Below are positions 35,916 through 49,145 of a stretch of DNA of 64,000 nucleotides, piece after piece. The stretch lies in contig JAPYKE020000268.1 in the NCBI GenBank assembly GCA_028554795.2, positions 1 through 64,000 of the forward strand. Reading direction: 5' to 3'. Source of the stretch: Sinohyriopsis cumingii. Its lineage: Eukaryota > Mollusca > Bivalvia > Unionida > Unionidae. How positions within the stretch are numbered: the first letter of the stretch is position 1; every line of letters begins with the position of its first letter. The notes below the pieces were generated by a model. That model saw nothing but the letters and a program-made list of their open reading frames with translations. It had not been told where the DNA came from and ran no database searches. The position numbers were made by a program, and so were the translations under genes.

Positions 35916-37283
35916 AATTGATTGCATGCGATCAAAATGTTCATATGTGTAGAATTTCATATGGTTGCATGAAATAACTTCCTTTGTTGTTAGGATGATA
36001 AAGATCATCGTGAATCAACGATAATTACCTAATTGTATCTAATTTTGTAATGCTTGGATACTGTTGTAGTTAAGGAATGCCGTGAGTTACATTTCTTTTG
36101 AATTTCATGCAAAAGTAATCGAAGATGCAGTAGCATATGTAAAATAATACGGTACAATTTGGTAGACGTTCACGAGGTAATTTAAGACTTGCCGCTGGAA
36201 AGCGAGGTTAATGTGCTACCTTACTAAGAATTTACGCGGTGTGTGGATAACAGCATACTCTGAATAACGTTAAGGGAATTGTATGTACCTATACATAGTG
36301 GGTATACAGAATTATGGGGTAAATTTGTCATTTAAGGAACAGCTTTCTGAGAGAAAGACAAGACAGTTCGAAGACAGAAGTACGTGGCAAAGAAAGAAAG
36401 AAGGATGAGGTCAGAATAAAAAGACCAGGGAGTCCATGAAGCGGAAAAACATAGAGCTTATGAAATATATTGATATACGGTCAAACAGGAAGGTGGTGCA
36501 ATCAATCGTGGACATTGCGCTCTTTTCACCTCTCGTTATGATGATGAAATAAATCCAAATTGGACACACCTGTTAAATTCTATTGATACAATCTACCTTG
36601 AATTTAAATAGCCGTTGTTAATTTGTTCTGATTAAATTTGTTAGTTTCTTGTCAAAAGGGGGCTCGTATTGTTTTATTTCTTCCCAGTATTCTCGCTCAG
36701 ATCTCCGTTGAAATTCCATTCTTTTTCACTTCCGTCGGGCTATAATATCGAGGGAGGTCATCCTATAGATAACGCTAGCCAAACTAAATTCACCACCCCT
36801 TTTACTAAGAGGGCGACATTACACATATGTTTTTGATAGTATCACTTCAGTGTTGTATCAGATCGAGAAATACAATAAAAGGTCATGATGTATTTAGAGC
36901 ATCGTCCATGAAAATTACAACAACCCCCCCAAAAAAAAATAATATAAAAATACAACTATCTGTGTTAAATACATAAATACAACGTGTTCTTAGTTACCTG
37001 CACATGCTCATTTTTTATCAATTACAAAGGTCAAATGCCGGTCCTAAAACGAGAATACAAAAGTATACAAAAGTCAGAAAACTTGGGTTGAAAGAAGCTT
37101 GACCATACAAATACAAACAGTAAAAAAAAAAAATGAAAATGTTAAAAGTTGAATTTCGCACTCGCACTCTCCTGTTAGGTAGCTCCTATCTGGCTATCCG
37201 ACTACTGCAATATATTTGCCATTGTAACACACACACACCGCTGTACATCTCATTCTGAACAACATATCCCAACAATCATCGTC

Positions 37284-37323
<40 letters not shown>

Positions 37324-38199
37324 TAATACATATAAGCACAATAATAATATTATTTGTACTAAAAACTTTAAGAAGAAACTCTTTTGCTCTGCAGTTCAAT
37401 TTTCCACGAGGCCTTCTACAACAACTTTTGCGCAATTATCTATATACATTTTGTCTTCAAGAAGAGATGTCTTTAGACAACTAATGCGATTAGAAACTCG
37501 AAATTTTGGACCTGATAATGTGTATTGCGTATCTCTACCCGCATCACACAATGAGCAAGAAAATAAAGATCTCCCTATACATACAAATTTGAAAGATTTG
37601 AATTAAGGCAAACATATCTAAGAGACGAATTTTTCATTACTAGTTAGAACGTTGGGATAGAAAGGAGGAAAATAAAAATCAGAATAATTTGCATTGTGTT
37701 CACGATGTATCCTCCTCTTAAAGGAGATGAACTATACTCATTTTGTAAAGAATATACATTAAATAATGCATGTAAATGTCAGTGACCAAGTTAATGAAAA
37801 GAAACTATTTTAATCCCAATTACAACATATGTGTTACATGAAGTACACGTCTCTGTCAACATAACTGGGTTGATACTGGGTGAAAACAGAGGTGGCAGGA
37901 GCATCTCTACAAGGGTCTCCAAATCAAACAACCATTTGAAAAACGTATATATTCATATAGTGCTTTCACATGTAACGGTGTCGGACATTTGTGTTGTTGT
38001 TGTTTTGCTGCAATTAGAGTCTTTCAATGTCAAATGATGAATTGATCCATGCAATGCTCTGATACATGGATATACAATGTTGCACTAGGGGTCAAGCCAT
38101 TCATGTATTTGATATTCGCTTAAACATCCTTTTCATGATGCTCCCATGTAGTACGTATGGGTATAACATCCTTTTATTCCTTATTACATGCATTTGAGT
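35916..38199. other. Intergenic; (TAA)n microsatellite, no supported gene
   Basis: AT-rich. A (TAA)n tract lies at 37286-37324. The remaining short ORFs have no recognisable content. Confidence 0.4.
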
Positions 38200-38447
38200 C
38201 GGGGTGGTGGGGTCGTCGAGTGGTCAAGACCAGTCCGTCTTAACTGATCATATCACCTCTGTCTACATGGGTTCGAATCTCTAGCGCTGTTACTGTGTGT
38301 GTGTATAATTAAGCTGCCAGTAGCTTCCATTATATGCTGATTTGTATGGGATTTCCTCCGGGTTCTTCCTCCACCTTATATACTGACCGCAGTATATCTC
38401 ACATCTCTCGCTGAGAAATGGCTATAAACCCCAAACCAACAATAAAT
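38200..38447 (+). mobile_element. tRNA-derived SINE of a second family
   Basis: The head resembles a Leu/Ser-type tRNA ('gtcgtcgagtggtcaaga') with box B 'ggttcgaatc' at 38270-38279. The body contains 'ctgccagtagcttcc' and 'gggatttcctccgggttc', and the end is 'ggctataaaccccaaaccaa'. The body is different from that of the other SINEs in this window. Confidence 0.75.
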
Positions 38448-39514
38448 TGTATGTGTAACCCATGCTATTATGGCACTTTGTGTATCAGTGTCCACATAGT
38501 TCCTAACACTTAGCAACAAAAAAAGGTGCATTTTCTATAGTTGTTTCAAAGAAATATTAGAAGTAATGAAGCTAAAAAATATTGGTATCATGAGTTTTGT
38601 TGTGGATTGACCGGTGTGTTTAACGGCTAAGTTGTTTGCAAATGATAATGAATATACAAAATGTTCTTGTCTCGTATTTTATAAACAGTGGTTGAAATCA
38701 GGTTTTATAGCTTATTATTCATTCATCATAAGAATCCGAAATTATTCAGAGTTATGGAACCTTAAGGACCTGAGATGACAGTAGGAGTTCTACAAGCCAT
38801 GGCCAGTACATTGTTTGTAAAAGACCGAGTATTAGTGTACCTTAAATCCCGCATGGGACCCCCTTGCCAATCCATCTGGAGTTCATTTATATGGATGGAG
38901 CTAGTCTATGTTTTCAGTGATTTACCAAGTTCGACATCTGAAGATGCAAATGTCTACAGATCACTTTTCTACCACAATGTTTGCATGAACTATTGGCTTT
39001 TGTACGTGCAGCTTGATGCAGTGCATACCAGAATCCTATGAATGCAACGGCTGTCAAAGTGTACGTTTACCAACATTAAAATTCGAAGATGCGCATATCA
39101 CGAAATTAGTATTTTCTGCAATTTCTTACAAAAGTTTGATTGTTTTCTTACATTGAAATATTTTTGAACATTCAAATATTGATGGCAATATGAATATGTG
39201 GTTTCACCTGAAGACTTGATACGATCTAGTTCGTTCGAAATGTTAACATAGTCAGTGATGCCCAATATGGCTACCATGGCAACCATCATAAACAGTGTTA
39301 CTACTCTATGGTGACAAACTAAGTAACAGAAAAAGCAAAGCCAACAAGTTTGTAAAACTTAACAAAAATAGTAGATATTAAATTTATTAATGAAAGTGTG
39401 AGAGAAACTTGCAGTATTATGAAGTGGATTCAAGCTAATTTGTTCCTTATAAATTTAAAAATCAGAAATGTATCCGTTCTCTAAGAAGTGTGCCATTGTT
39501 AAGATGATATTATT
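38448..39514. other. Intergenic, no supported gene
   Basis: Contains an 88-codon + ORF at 38775-39041 without a recognised domain. Possibly a decayed mobile fragment; nothing firm. Confidence 0.35.
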
Positions 39515-41372
39515 TATTGTCTAATGAATTCAGTACTAAGCCAGATACTAAATATACTGCATACCATAGTATGTATGCATTTCTTGATAAGAATAGTGGC
39601 ATGATATAGTTTACATAGTTGAATTTAACATAGTTCTTCTCCAGTGCAAACGACAATTTTTGTTTACCACTGAACCCTGATTGTATATTGCTCTTTAAAA
39701 GTTTATCTTTAGGAAGAAATGTTTTATCATTTGTAAACATGTCAAGTTCAATGGATTTGTTTGTACATGCAAGTTTTGAACCATTTCATTTTTAAATTAA
39801 AAACCCCCAGATATTCGTGTTTTGTTAAAACTAGCTAACTGAGAAGATATCTTAAAGCGTAATATACTTAAACAATGATCTGTCCCAGAATACACAGTGC
39901 ATAACATTTACTTTTGAAATTTGTTATTCTGTCCCAATATGTATATATGTTACATTCTGCACACACACATTCATAAGCAAAATAGTCTTTGATGTTTTCA
40001 TTCTCTGTGCAGCTAGTGTATTTTCATTTATGACAAAATATATGACATCCTTTACAGTCCACAAAGTTAAATAACCATGAACATGTATTTTACAATAATC
40101 CCAAAATATGAATGAATTCCCAAGATCACACAGCTTTCATAAATGTGAGCATTCATAGTATTGAAACTTATCCGCGTGCTTGAATATATCCACCGTATGT
40201 TCACACAATAACTCTGCTTTAAAACAACACCAGTGTGTTATTACGTCAAAGCATGTTAGTTGGGAATAGTTTTTGATTTATAAACAGAAATTCATTATGT
40301 ATTACCTCGTCTTTTAAATTTGTATTTTCCCATGTCAAAATTCGTTGCTACTACGAACTAATTCACACTTTTCATCTATTTGCAACTGCATGTGAAATAT
40401 GTGTTTACAGCATACAAAAGTCTATACAAATGTGAACAAGATGCTTTCTTTCAGTTACTTTGTCATCACATTAAATAACCATGGTGTCACGTTGGATACC
40501 ATATTTCTGAAACAAATTATGATCTTACTTGGGATATATGCCGATATTATTAAACTCATGGGCGAGTTGAACAATGAACACGATCTGTACATTCTAGAGA
40601 AGTGATCTTAATTTTGATTGGCTGACATTATTGCCACTCTATGGGCCATATTTCTGATTCAATTTGAATAAACCCTGGAACACATACATGTAACTCTATG
40701 ATCGAGGATGCATCCCATAGTGAGTGAGATCTATGCATATCACTCTTGTAATCTTCTATCTGATTGGCCGAACTTATTACTACTCTGGAGGCCAGATGTA
40801 TTTACCAGTTTTGGTCAGATTTGGAATGTATGCCTATCATAGTCGAGATCTCTGACATTTTCGATAATTAACAATATGGAAGCATAGTATTGAGGCGATC
40901 TTGCATCTTGTTAATTTAGCTTGTTGACATCTCGAACCATATTTTTATATATAAGTTCGATTGAATTTGACAGGATGGTTTTCCTTTTACAGTTTTATTT
41001 TATGTTATGTTTCGATGAATATGCCGATATATAGTTTACCATTTGTTTTAATTCATTTTGAATTTATGGTAGAACAGTTAGTTGTAAAAAGGTCTACTAA
41101 TGATATTTGTTAATATTGATGCTGTATGCCCTAAACATTGTATAGACAGTGTATAAACTATACCTGAAACAAGTCTGTTATTGCAATACGATAAACAAGG
41201 TGTAATTAGTATATGGAACATATATGTTACCGTAGAATTGTGCATGCAGTAAACAATATATTTATTTGCGTTGTTTTTAGAAAATATTATTCTGATTACG
41301 GAAATCTTAATTTTAATGTGAGCACTTCTAATTGCTTTGTCGAAGCATATCATGAAATTTAAATGACCAAGA
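39515..41372. repeat. Tandem segmental duplication, copy A
   Basis: Runs in parallel with 41565-42997: colinear blocks include 'attgtctaatgaat', 'atatatgccgatattatt', 'gggccatatttctgat' and 'tctgttattg'. Copy A carries about 395 extra bases near 39960-40350, part of which recurs at 49885-50020. It contains the ORF ending LLGIYADIIKLM. Boundaries are approximate; identity is moderate, so the duplication is old. Confidence 0.7.
40399..40605 (+). CDS. Uncertain ORF in duplication copy A, unrecognised
   Basis: A 68-codon + ORF sharing a C-terminal stretch with the ORF in copy B: LLGIYADII(K/E)LM, then (N)NEHD..IL. Over the 33 aligned codons near the 3' end there are about 12 changed codons with roughly equal first, second and third position changes and no indel. 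This does not show clear purifying selection, so an exon or a shared non-coding ancestor are both possible. No protein family is recognised. Confidence 0.25.
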   Translation: MCLQHTKVYTNVNKMLSFSYFVITLNNHGVTLDTIFLKQIMILLGIYADIIKLMGELNNEHDLYILEK

Positions 41373-41564
41373 AATCGAAATGTAAAATAAAATATCTGTT
41401 TATCTGTCTAGAGTATTGATGACATAACCTGTTCTGTAACGATGTACAGCATGACAATGGAATAGTAATAATTAGTAGAAAATAACATTCATTGAAACAT
41501 CGTTCTAAATAACTTTACTTTAATTTTTAAAATTAATAAAATCCAAAATAAACTTAGATTATGA

Positions 41565-42997
41565 CATTGTCTAATGAATGCAGCACTAACACAGATAATA
41601 TACTGCATGCAATAATTTCCTTGCAATTTTTGATAATAAGAGGCACTATAAAGGAAAAGAACACACGAATTTAACACAGTGCAAACGACTAGATTTTGCA
41701 CTAGTGCACTCTGATTATATTTTGCTCTTTAAAAGTTTGCATTTAGAAAGATATGTAAAAAAACTGGGTTTTGTTTTATCATCTTTATAAAATTTCATGT
41801 CAAATGTATTTGTTTGTATATGCATTTCTAAATCAATCAACAATACTAGCTATGCATCATTGTTATAACTGAAAAGATATCCTAAAACGTATGACTCGAA
41901 AACAATTATTTGTTTCAGAATATACAATGCACAACAGTTACGTTTGAACTTAAATTATTCTATCCCAGCATATATGGTAAATACTTTACACATATATACG
42001 CATGTTACTGCTATGTAATTCATACTTCTCGTCGATTGTCAACCAAACGTGAAATATGTGTTGATACTATAAAAACGTATGTACAAATTTGATAATGAAA
42101 AAGATGTTTGCATGTTAATAAGTTACTTTTGCACCTGGTTGAATAACCCTGATATCCCGTTGGAGGCCTTATTTCCAAAACGAATTATGTTCTTACTTGG
42201 TATATATGCCGATATTATTGAACTCATGGATGATGTAAAAAATGAACACGATCAAAACATTCTATCGAAGTGTTCTTACATTTGAAGGGCCGAAATTAGT
42301 ACCACTCTGTGGGCCATATTTCTGATCCAATTTGAATCAAACATTACATATATACATGTACCTCTATGCTCGAAGTTGAGTCCCGTAATGAGTGAAATAT
42401 ATGCATATCACTGAGTTAAACTCGTAAGTGAATATATGAAAGTGTTAATAGTGAAGAGGAACGTATGCTTATCATAATCAAGATCTCTGATAATTTTAGA
42501 CAATAAAGCAATATACATGCATATTATTGGGTTGATATTGTTGCCACTTAGCGAGCCGTATTTTTGATATAATTTTGATAAAACGTGGCAAAATGGTTAT
42601 AATTTTACTCTTCTATTATATACTATGTTTCGGCAAATATACAGGTATATAGCTTCTTATTTGTTTTAAATTATTTTGTATTTAAGATTTAATATTTGCC
42701 TGTTAAACGTTTTAATTATGATACGTGCTGATATGGATTTCTAAATACACTGTGCTTGGTACAGTGAATGTAGAAACTATAATAGAAACATGTCTGTTAT
42801 TGTTATACTATAAGCACGGTGTAATCAGTATATGGAAAGTACTTGGAACAAATACGCTGCTGTTCAATTGTGTACAGAGTTAATAGTACATATGTTTGTG
42901 TTGTGGACGAAATATTGTGCTGATTCAGGAAATTTTGATGTTAATGTACGTTCTTTTATAGCTTTGTGGAAACATAACGTGTTATGACATTTACATA
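41565..42997. repeat. Tandem segmental duplication, copy B
   Basis: Second copy of the unit at 39515-41372, about 190 bp after the end of copy A and in the same orientation. Shorter mainly because it lacks the extra ~395 bp of copy A. Confidence 0.7.
42079..42285 (+). CDS. Uncertain ORF in duplication copy B, unrecognised
   Basis: A 68-codon ORF paired with the one in copy A. It encodes SYFCTWLNNPDIPLEALF followed by MFLLGIYADIIELMDDVK, helical in character. The two copies differ in start position and in the N-terminal residues, and the flanking frames contain stops. No family recognised. Confidence 0.25.
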   Translation: MYKFDNEKDVCMLISYFCTWLNNPDIPLEALFPKRIMFLLGIYADIIELMDDVKNEHDQNILSKCSYI

Positions 42998-43410
42998 ATG
43001 CTCACATTAAATAGCCAATGTTTGTCTTCTTTGAATCCCCATTTTGTCAACAATTTACATAATGCCCATCATATTTCAATTAGAGGTTATGGTATCTTCC
43101 CTCCTGTGTCTCTTTTCATCTTTATTAGTACTTTCGTTGTTCGTGTTTGTGTTTCACGCACCGGATCAAAAAGTTATGTTTTGTCACTTGATTACGACTA
43201 ATCGAGACTTTGACATTGTTGTCATTTAAACTCTTTCATCGACCATTATTCACGAATATGGTATTTACATTTTTTGTGCTAAAGCAGGCGAACCTTATAG
43301 GCAATTGACTTTTGTTCGAATCCTGTATTGGCTTTGTCGTACACTCACTCGTTCACAACAAGATTTACGAACAAAAAAATGTCAAAGACAAAAGCTTCTT
43401 TTAACAAACT

Positions 43411-43718
43411 GTGTGTGTTTGCGTGTGTTTAGGATCTTCAGCGTAATTTGAGTATTATTTTCAGTCATATTGCTACGATGTCAGCAGCGCGGCAGTTTAT
43501 AATGATATCTAGTACTGAGGCATTATGTTGCACACATGTAGCATCATGTCCCACCCAGTCAAATTATTATGATACCAGGCCAACCTGTCCTAGCATTAAT
43601 CTCTTAATGCTGAGCGCCAAGCGAGGCAGCAGCTAGCACCATTTTTATGTCTTTGGTTTGAACTCGCTACCCGTATTCGAGGGGTACGTTCTCACCACTT
43701 AGACAAGTGGAGCAGTTT
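43411..43718 (-). mobile_element. tRNA-derived SINE (same family as at 12.7 kb), diverged
   Basis: Read on the minus strand: a degenerate tRNA head ('gtctaagtggtgagaac', then 'gagttcaaaccaaag'), then the family body ('ctgctgcctcgcttggcg', 'gactgggtgggacatgatg', 'gacatcgtagcaatatgac') and a CA-rich tail. More diverged than the copies at 12.7 and 46.8 kb. Confidence 0.85.
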
Positions 43719-43719
43719 T

Positions 43720-45023
43720 AGGGAAATGAAACGGTCAATTACTATTACCAATTTACATACCTTTTATTGAAATATTTTCATAAATGGCCTCAGAGTAACT
43801 AGTTCTCGCTTCATTTGATTTGATTATAAAAAATATTTTAGGTGTTAAATCTAAGATAACCAAATGAGGTGCTGTTACGTTTAAAACATACAAAGAAAAT
43901 GATCAAAACATTTTACAGTGAATATAAAGTCTTATAGTTGTCTAAATGGCTGGTGTATGTATTTTCGTTTTGTATATATGTTGTAGATAGAAAGCATCAG
44001 CGGAATCATGCAGGGGAAGCAACATATTTATAAAACAAGAGAATGTTTTGACTATACGTACGAATAATAAGAGATTTTGCGAAAGAATAAAGTGTATTTT
44101 TAAATTTACATACATATATGCAAATATGACGGAAACGGTGCATATATTTGTTGAGGTTTCCATTGACATCTTCAGCACATAAAAGTAGAACATAAGGAGC
44201 TTACAATAATAGTCGGTAATGCGTTTGGAGAAACGGACTTCTCAGTGAAGCTAGTGTTAGGAAATATATATTAGGTGTTGTCCTCTAATGCAAAAAAATC
44301 AATCAGAGAATTTGTATTTTAACAGGAACGACTTCTACATGTAACTAGAATAAAATGTGTGCATATATGTTTGATGTAATTATTCATTTGATGATCATGT
44401 TTCAGTTTAACTTTGTAATCACATATGATTGCGGGAAATAAGATATGTTCATTTCTTCAAATCTATGCTTCTGATAAGTTTCATCTGAATGAATGAATGA
44501 ATGATAAATAAGCATTAAGTCCCAGTGTGTGATGTCACTTTCGTAGTTTTTCTTTTATTGTCAATACAACGAGTAATTAACTACATCATGTTCCTTGTAT
44601 TTATATTACATTATTACCGATCTCAAAACAGGGCGATACAGGCAGTGGGTGAACCCAAGAATAATGTATCTTTTCCAAGAGGTTTAAAATAAAATAGACC
44701 AATGTAAACGGAAATATTATTTGTGTAATAAATTTAACTAAGAAAATAGTCGAGCTTTTTATGATTTCTAGGAATACATGAGTAACGTTGAGTTCACGGT
44801 TCCATCGCGTATTGTTGATCGTTTGTTGGTGTTTTTGAATCAGCGGTTAGAAGCGCCCAAAGAATGCTTTCAACTTTGTACCCAGCGAAACATAAAGGCA
44901 GTATATACGACGCACTAATATTGTAAATATGAACGATAGAGAACGACACTATCAGCAATCACCTACGAATCATTATTAATATAATATTCACTAAAATATA
45001 TTTCATGTATAAATATGCTTCAT
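43720..45023. other. Intergenic and 3' flank of the metalloprotease gene
   Basis: AT-rich, convergent space between the two gene orientations. No exon seen; no clear poly(A) signal directly after the metalloprotease stop, although a minus-strand AATAAA lies some 470 bases downstream near 44552. Confidence 0.4.
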
Positions 45024-45128
45024 TTAGTTATTGGGAACAACACTACAAAGTCCATTTCCTATATGTATCATCCATTTTGGAAGTACTGCAACATTTCCAA
45101 CCTCAGACATGCATGTGTTAGCTTCTTC
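45024..45128 (-). CDS. Terminal exon of the M12B metalloprotease
   Basis: Minus-strand acceptor 'tttatttattttacag' precedes GAAGAAGCT; the frame is phase 0 from the exon at 46.1 kb and runs 34 residues to TAA. It encodes EEANTCMSEVGNVAVLPKWM and a tail ending in VVPNN, with two cysteines that continue the cysteine-rich domain. In ADAM-type proteases a 'WCxxGxCV' type pattern often follows GTxCG; here the cysteine spacing is different. No transmembrane segment follows, so the product may be secreted. Confidence 0.65.
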   Translation of the reverse strand, partial: EEANTCMSEVGNVAVLPKWMIHIGNGLCSVVPNN

Positions 45129-45596
45129 CTGTAAAATAAATAAAGTGTTTTAATTTATCGCTTGATTTCTGAAAAAAACCTAGGCGAACTTTTATGTCAT
45201 ACCTTTCACCCTTACAAGGGCGTATAATAGTTATATCGATCATAATCTGATTCTCGATGAGTATAATCTAATAGCAGCTCCATATGTTTCGCTTATTAAT
45301 AGCTGGATTAAGAATTATTATTTTCATAAATGTAACTAGTTCAGAACGAATATTATTTTTGTTACTTGTGTGCTGTATAATTGAACATAAACACCTGAAG
45401 GGCTATATTGCATATAACACCCCCTTGTCAATGTAAGTTCTATTGGCTGCGTATCATGTGCCTGGTCTGAGAAGAATTTCAATATACAGTTAATGATGTT
45501 TGCGAGTTTGACAGGGTAAGAATTGTTGGCTCCTACTCACCTATTTTTTTATTTGGAAACACACTGTCCTTCAATGCACCACTTGAAGAAAAAATT

Positions 45597-45694
<98 letters not shown>

Positions 45695-46038
45695 CTTTGT
45701 GTGTCTTTGTGTGTGTGTGTAGTTCTGCATTTGCAATAGAAAGAATAATTTCAGAATTCCTTCCGGTTTCTGTTAACTGATTCTTAATTGATTAACTGTA
45801 AAGAGGCTCCAGTGGCTGCTAACAGGCTAGATTTGTGTTAATTGTTGTAAAACATGAAATGCTTTGCAGTCTTTATTGATTCACGAATAGTCATCATTTG
45901 CTCTAAACGTATGACTTAGTTTGCTCACGGAATTTCCTTTCCCTATAAATTACCATCGGAACATCGGGTAAATTAGATTTGTATAACTTTAGAAACCATT
46001 TCCATTTCTGTAGAGAGAAAGAGAAAGGGATGAATTAC
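45129..46038. other. Intron of the metalloprotease gene with microsatellites
   Basis: Contains (AT)n at 45606-45668 running into (GT)n at 45669-45720. No exon seen. Confidence 0.6.
45606..45720. repeat. (AT)n then (GT)n compound microsatellite
   Basis: About 31 AT units followed directly by GT units interrupted by two 'ctttgt' segments. Confidence 0.95.
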
Positions 46039-46149
46039 CTTACGTAATCCACATTGGGTTCCTCTTGCTGCAGCATAATAGGTCTTTTCGCAGATACGTT
46101 GTTTTGGATCAAAGCATCTCATAAAACGACAGACGTTTGCAGTAGCAGT
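46039..46149 (-). CDS. Metalloprotease cysteine-rich exon
   Basis: Minus strand; acceptor 'cttattttaaag', donor (gtaatt), 111 bp, phase 0 both sides. It encodes NVCRFMRCFDPKQRIC and AAARGTQCG: the C-x-x-x-x-C and GTxCG pattern of the ADAM-type cysteine-rich region (C-x-x-L/M-x-C, then A/E-x-GT-x-CG). It continues in frame to the terminal exon. Other reading phases meet a stop within 14 codons, so phase 0 is required. Confidence 0.75.
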
Positions 46150-46823
46150 CTTTAAAATAAGATATAAAATTAGGGAAGGCTTGAAGTGTCTGAGTTCATA
46201 TAACCAGCCATTAAGTCGAATTATTTTCGTTTAGAGATGTGTTCTTATGATTGCAAAACTCACTGTATGTAAAGACTGTAGCATTTGGTAAACAGCCTAT
46301 AAATTATATTGGTCTTGGGAATAGGATAGCTAGCTTCTGAGTAGTACATTTTACGTCATGATGGCGGAAACAATGTTTCTCGGTTGCTCTGCTGTTAACT
46401 GGATTTTACTTTAATTTTCTTTTTAAACTCTATTCAACAAATATTCTAAACATTCGATGTGTTAACCAATCACCAACACTATATTTGGTGTTGTGTGACT
46501 AGACACCGCGTAACCAAGATTTCATTTTGGAATTACTCTACCTGTTGCAGTTTGAATTAAATAAAGGGACCAGATTCCTGCTAAACTGTTAAAAGCTGGC
46601 CCATCATTTATAATGGGTCTTGCTTTATAACGTTGTATTTTAGTGGGTTTCAGATTTCGTGGTTTGGATAAAACGAAAATTCATATTCGAAGGTGCCTGA
46701 TTTCGTGGATCTCTTATGTAAAAAAAAAAAAAAAAAGATGCATGCAAGTATATATGTGTAAGGTTACCGTTATAGCCACATTATTTTTTTTATGTGCGAG
46801 TGATCAGAATTAATCCGTACTGC

Positions 46824-47126
46824 ATAAACCGCTAGTGATTAGAGCGTACGCCTCGGATGCGGGAGGTCGTGGGTTCGATCCCCGGCCGAGTCATACCAAA
46901 GAGTTACAAAAATGGTACTAACAGCTGCCTCGCTTGGCGTTCAGCATTAAGAGGTTAGTGTTAGGACTGGTCGGCCCGGTGTCAGGATAATGTGACTGGG
47001 TGGGACATCATACTACATGTCTGCGGCATGATGCCCCAGTGCTTGACATCACTATAAACTGCCACATTGCAGACATCGTAGCGATATGACTGAAAAGTTG
47101 TTAAAGCTACGTTAAAAATCAAAATC
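46824..47126 (+). mobile_element. tRNA-derived SINE (same family as at 12.7 kb)
   Basis: Head with 'gctagtgattagagcg' (box A region) and box B 'ggttcgatcc' at 46872-46881. Body and tail match the 12.7-kb copy closely ('acaaaaatggtactaacagc', 'gtgactgggtgggacatcat', 'gttaaaaatcaaaatcac'). It lies in an intron of the minus-strand metalloprotease, in the opposite orientation. Confidence 0.9.
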
Positions 47127-47420
47127 ACATCACTCCGTACTGCATGTATTAATTTCGGTAATTACGTTATGTATTGATAACTTATCACATAAAAGCGGTT
47201 ATGTGAAATAAAACCCGACCTTTGCACTCTTGGGGTAACACATTAAAATCACTATTGTAGCGTGACGTAATTAGGTTCTCACGTTCTTTGAAGTCCTCTA
47301 TTAAAGCATAAAGTTCTAATAATTACGGATTAGGCCCTTTTACAAAACCAATGACTGTAAACCAGACAAGAGTGCCAACATGTATGCAGTGACCCAAGTT
47401 TTTGGGGCGACCTTGATATT

Positions 47421-47512
47421 GTGTGTGTGTTGTGTATTCGTGTGTGATTTAGATTTTTAAGACTGTTTTAACACTTTTAGTCATATCGATACGATGTCTA
47501 TGGCATGTTGCA
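47421..47512 (-). mobile_element. SINE 3' fragment (same family)
   Basis: On the + strand 'gtgtgtgatttagattttta' followed by 'agtcatatcgatacgatgtc' is the reverse complement of the family's 3' end and CA tail. The rest of the element is absent, as in a 5'-truncated insertion. Confidence 0.7.
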
Positions 47513-49145
47513 TGCCACTTGTTTTATTATGAAAACTGTTGATGGTGACCTCTCAAACTGCTAAGATCAACCTATCAAAAATAAATATAAAGTTATTAAC
47601 ATGGAGTTCATGCCACTGAATACGTTTATTTATTTATATTTATAAATGCAATGCTGACGAAGGGAATTCCAAATAGGATAGGAGGTATATAGATCTAGTT
47701 TTGATTTATATATGTGATCATAAAATTAAATAATGAACTCACATACGTAGAGGATACAATGTATGTTCAAGCGACGTTCTTATTCGGAAGGTGAAGTAGC
47801 ATAAGTTTTATTTCAGTTGGACTATTTGAAAATAAACATCACCCAATAACCAAGTTTTATCATTCTAGGTGAAAAAGATTGAACGGATACCGAAAAAACC
47901 TATTACGGTCAAACTTTAAATGCAGAAACAAAAGCAGAGCCAGCATGCTAACAATTATAGTCACAAGAGTTTTTTTGTTGTTGTAAGGTTGTGGCAATAT
48001 AAGATATGCATGTCATCGTCTATTTCGCTATGCTAGCACTAATGTCTGCCGAATCAGCACTACACACCAACGATAAGACGCAAGTTAGTGAGGCGATCAT
48101 TATGGGTCATAACGACAAGCTACTGGCTTGTGGTATTGGTGATCGTCAAGGACTACCTTCTAGCTACGTTTATACTTAGAGATGCTATAAAATGGTCTTA
48201 GTATGCCAAAGCTCTACGTGCCATGATTTGAATGCAACAATTAAATCTCGATTATTGAAATGTAGGTCACAGTAGTCTATTTTGTAAGGATGCTGACATT
48301 TCAGTTAATGATTCGAAAAGAACATTAAACATATAAAATACATATAAAATCATGGATATGTAAAATGTTTGTCACAGTGATCATCCTTGTGATACGAATG
48401 TCTCACTCAACAATATGCATCATCTAACCAAATTCCGTAACTAAACATAAAACACCATCATTCAGGAGATACAGAAAACCGATGTGGACGTCATGAGCTA
48501 AATACAAACATGTCATAATCCCGTAAATATGAAATTATGAGCACATCGTCCTTCTTTTCTTGAAAGGATGAGGTACTAACGAGATGCATATAATCAGCAA
48601 GTTTGAAAACTGGGGCACATTCAGTGCATGATTTTGAAACGAAGTCTAGGTAGTACGAAATATGAAACACATTTACCTACTTCAGTGATGTTTGGATATT
48701 ACTCGTAACGATCCATCTCAAAACATTTGACTGCAACCGTATGAATACAAATTAGAAAACTATATTTGATTATGAATTAAATTAAAAATATTACCTCAGC
48801 ATTTACGATGCGAACTTTTGTCAAAATCAGCTTTAAAATACTACTTGAACGAATTAATCTTTAAGCTGAATAAAAATGGCAACTGTAAATATCATTATTT
48901 TAATAACATTTAGGTGCTTTAAAGAAGTCTTCTTGGATGTAACAGTTTGGTTTCAGTGTTCTAAGGCGTCATGTATATATTCTTTCCTGATTTTGTTACT
49001 CCAGGTATGTCTGGTGCGAGAAAATGCAGCTAGAATTATATTATTGAAAATATAACCAATCTTCTGTCAAACAGCTGTGTCAGATTGGTATAGAGATGTA
49101 TCTAATACTGCTCCTTTGATATAATATAGGTGACATGTCTTACAT

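Noticed and set aside
45523-45780. Tyr/Ile and Cys/Val-rich ORF
   Set aside because: Translation of (AT)n and (GT)n tracts; the same applies to 33912-34121, 60166-60448 and 34229-34614.
48794-48829. 36-bp minus-strand exon reading LILTKVRIVNAE
   Set aside because: Borders look like splice sites, but its length is a multiple of three and so does not repair the phase gap of the metalloprotease; too short to support alone.
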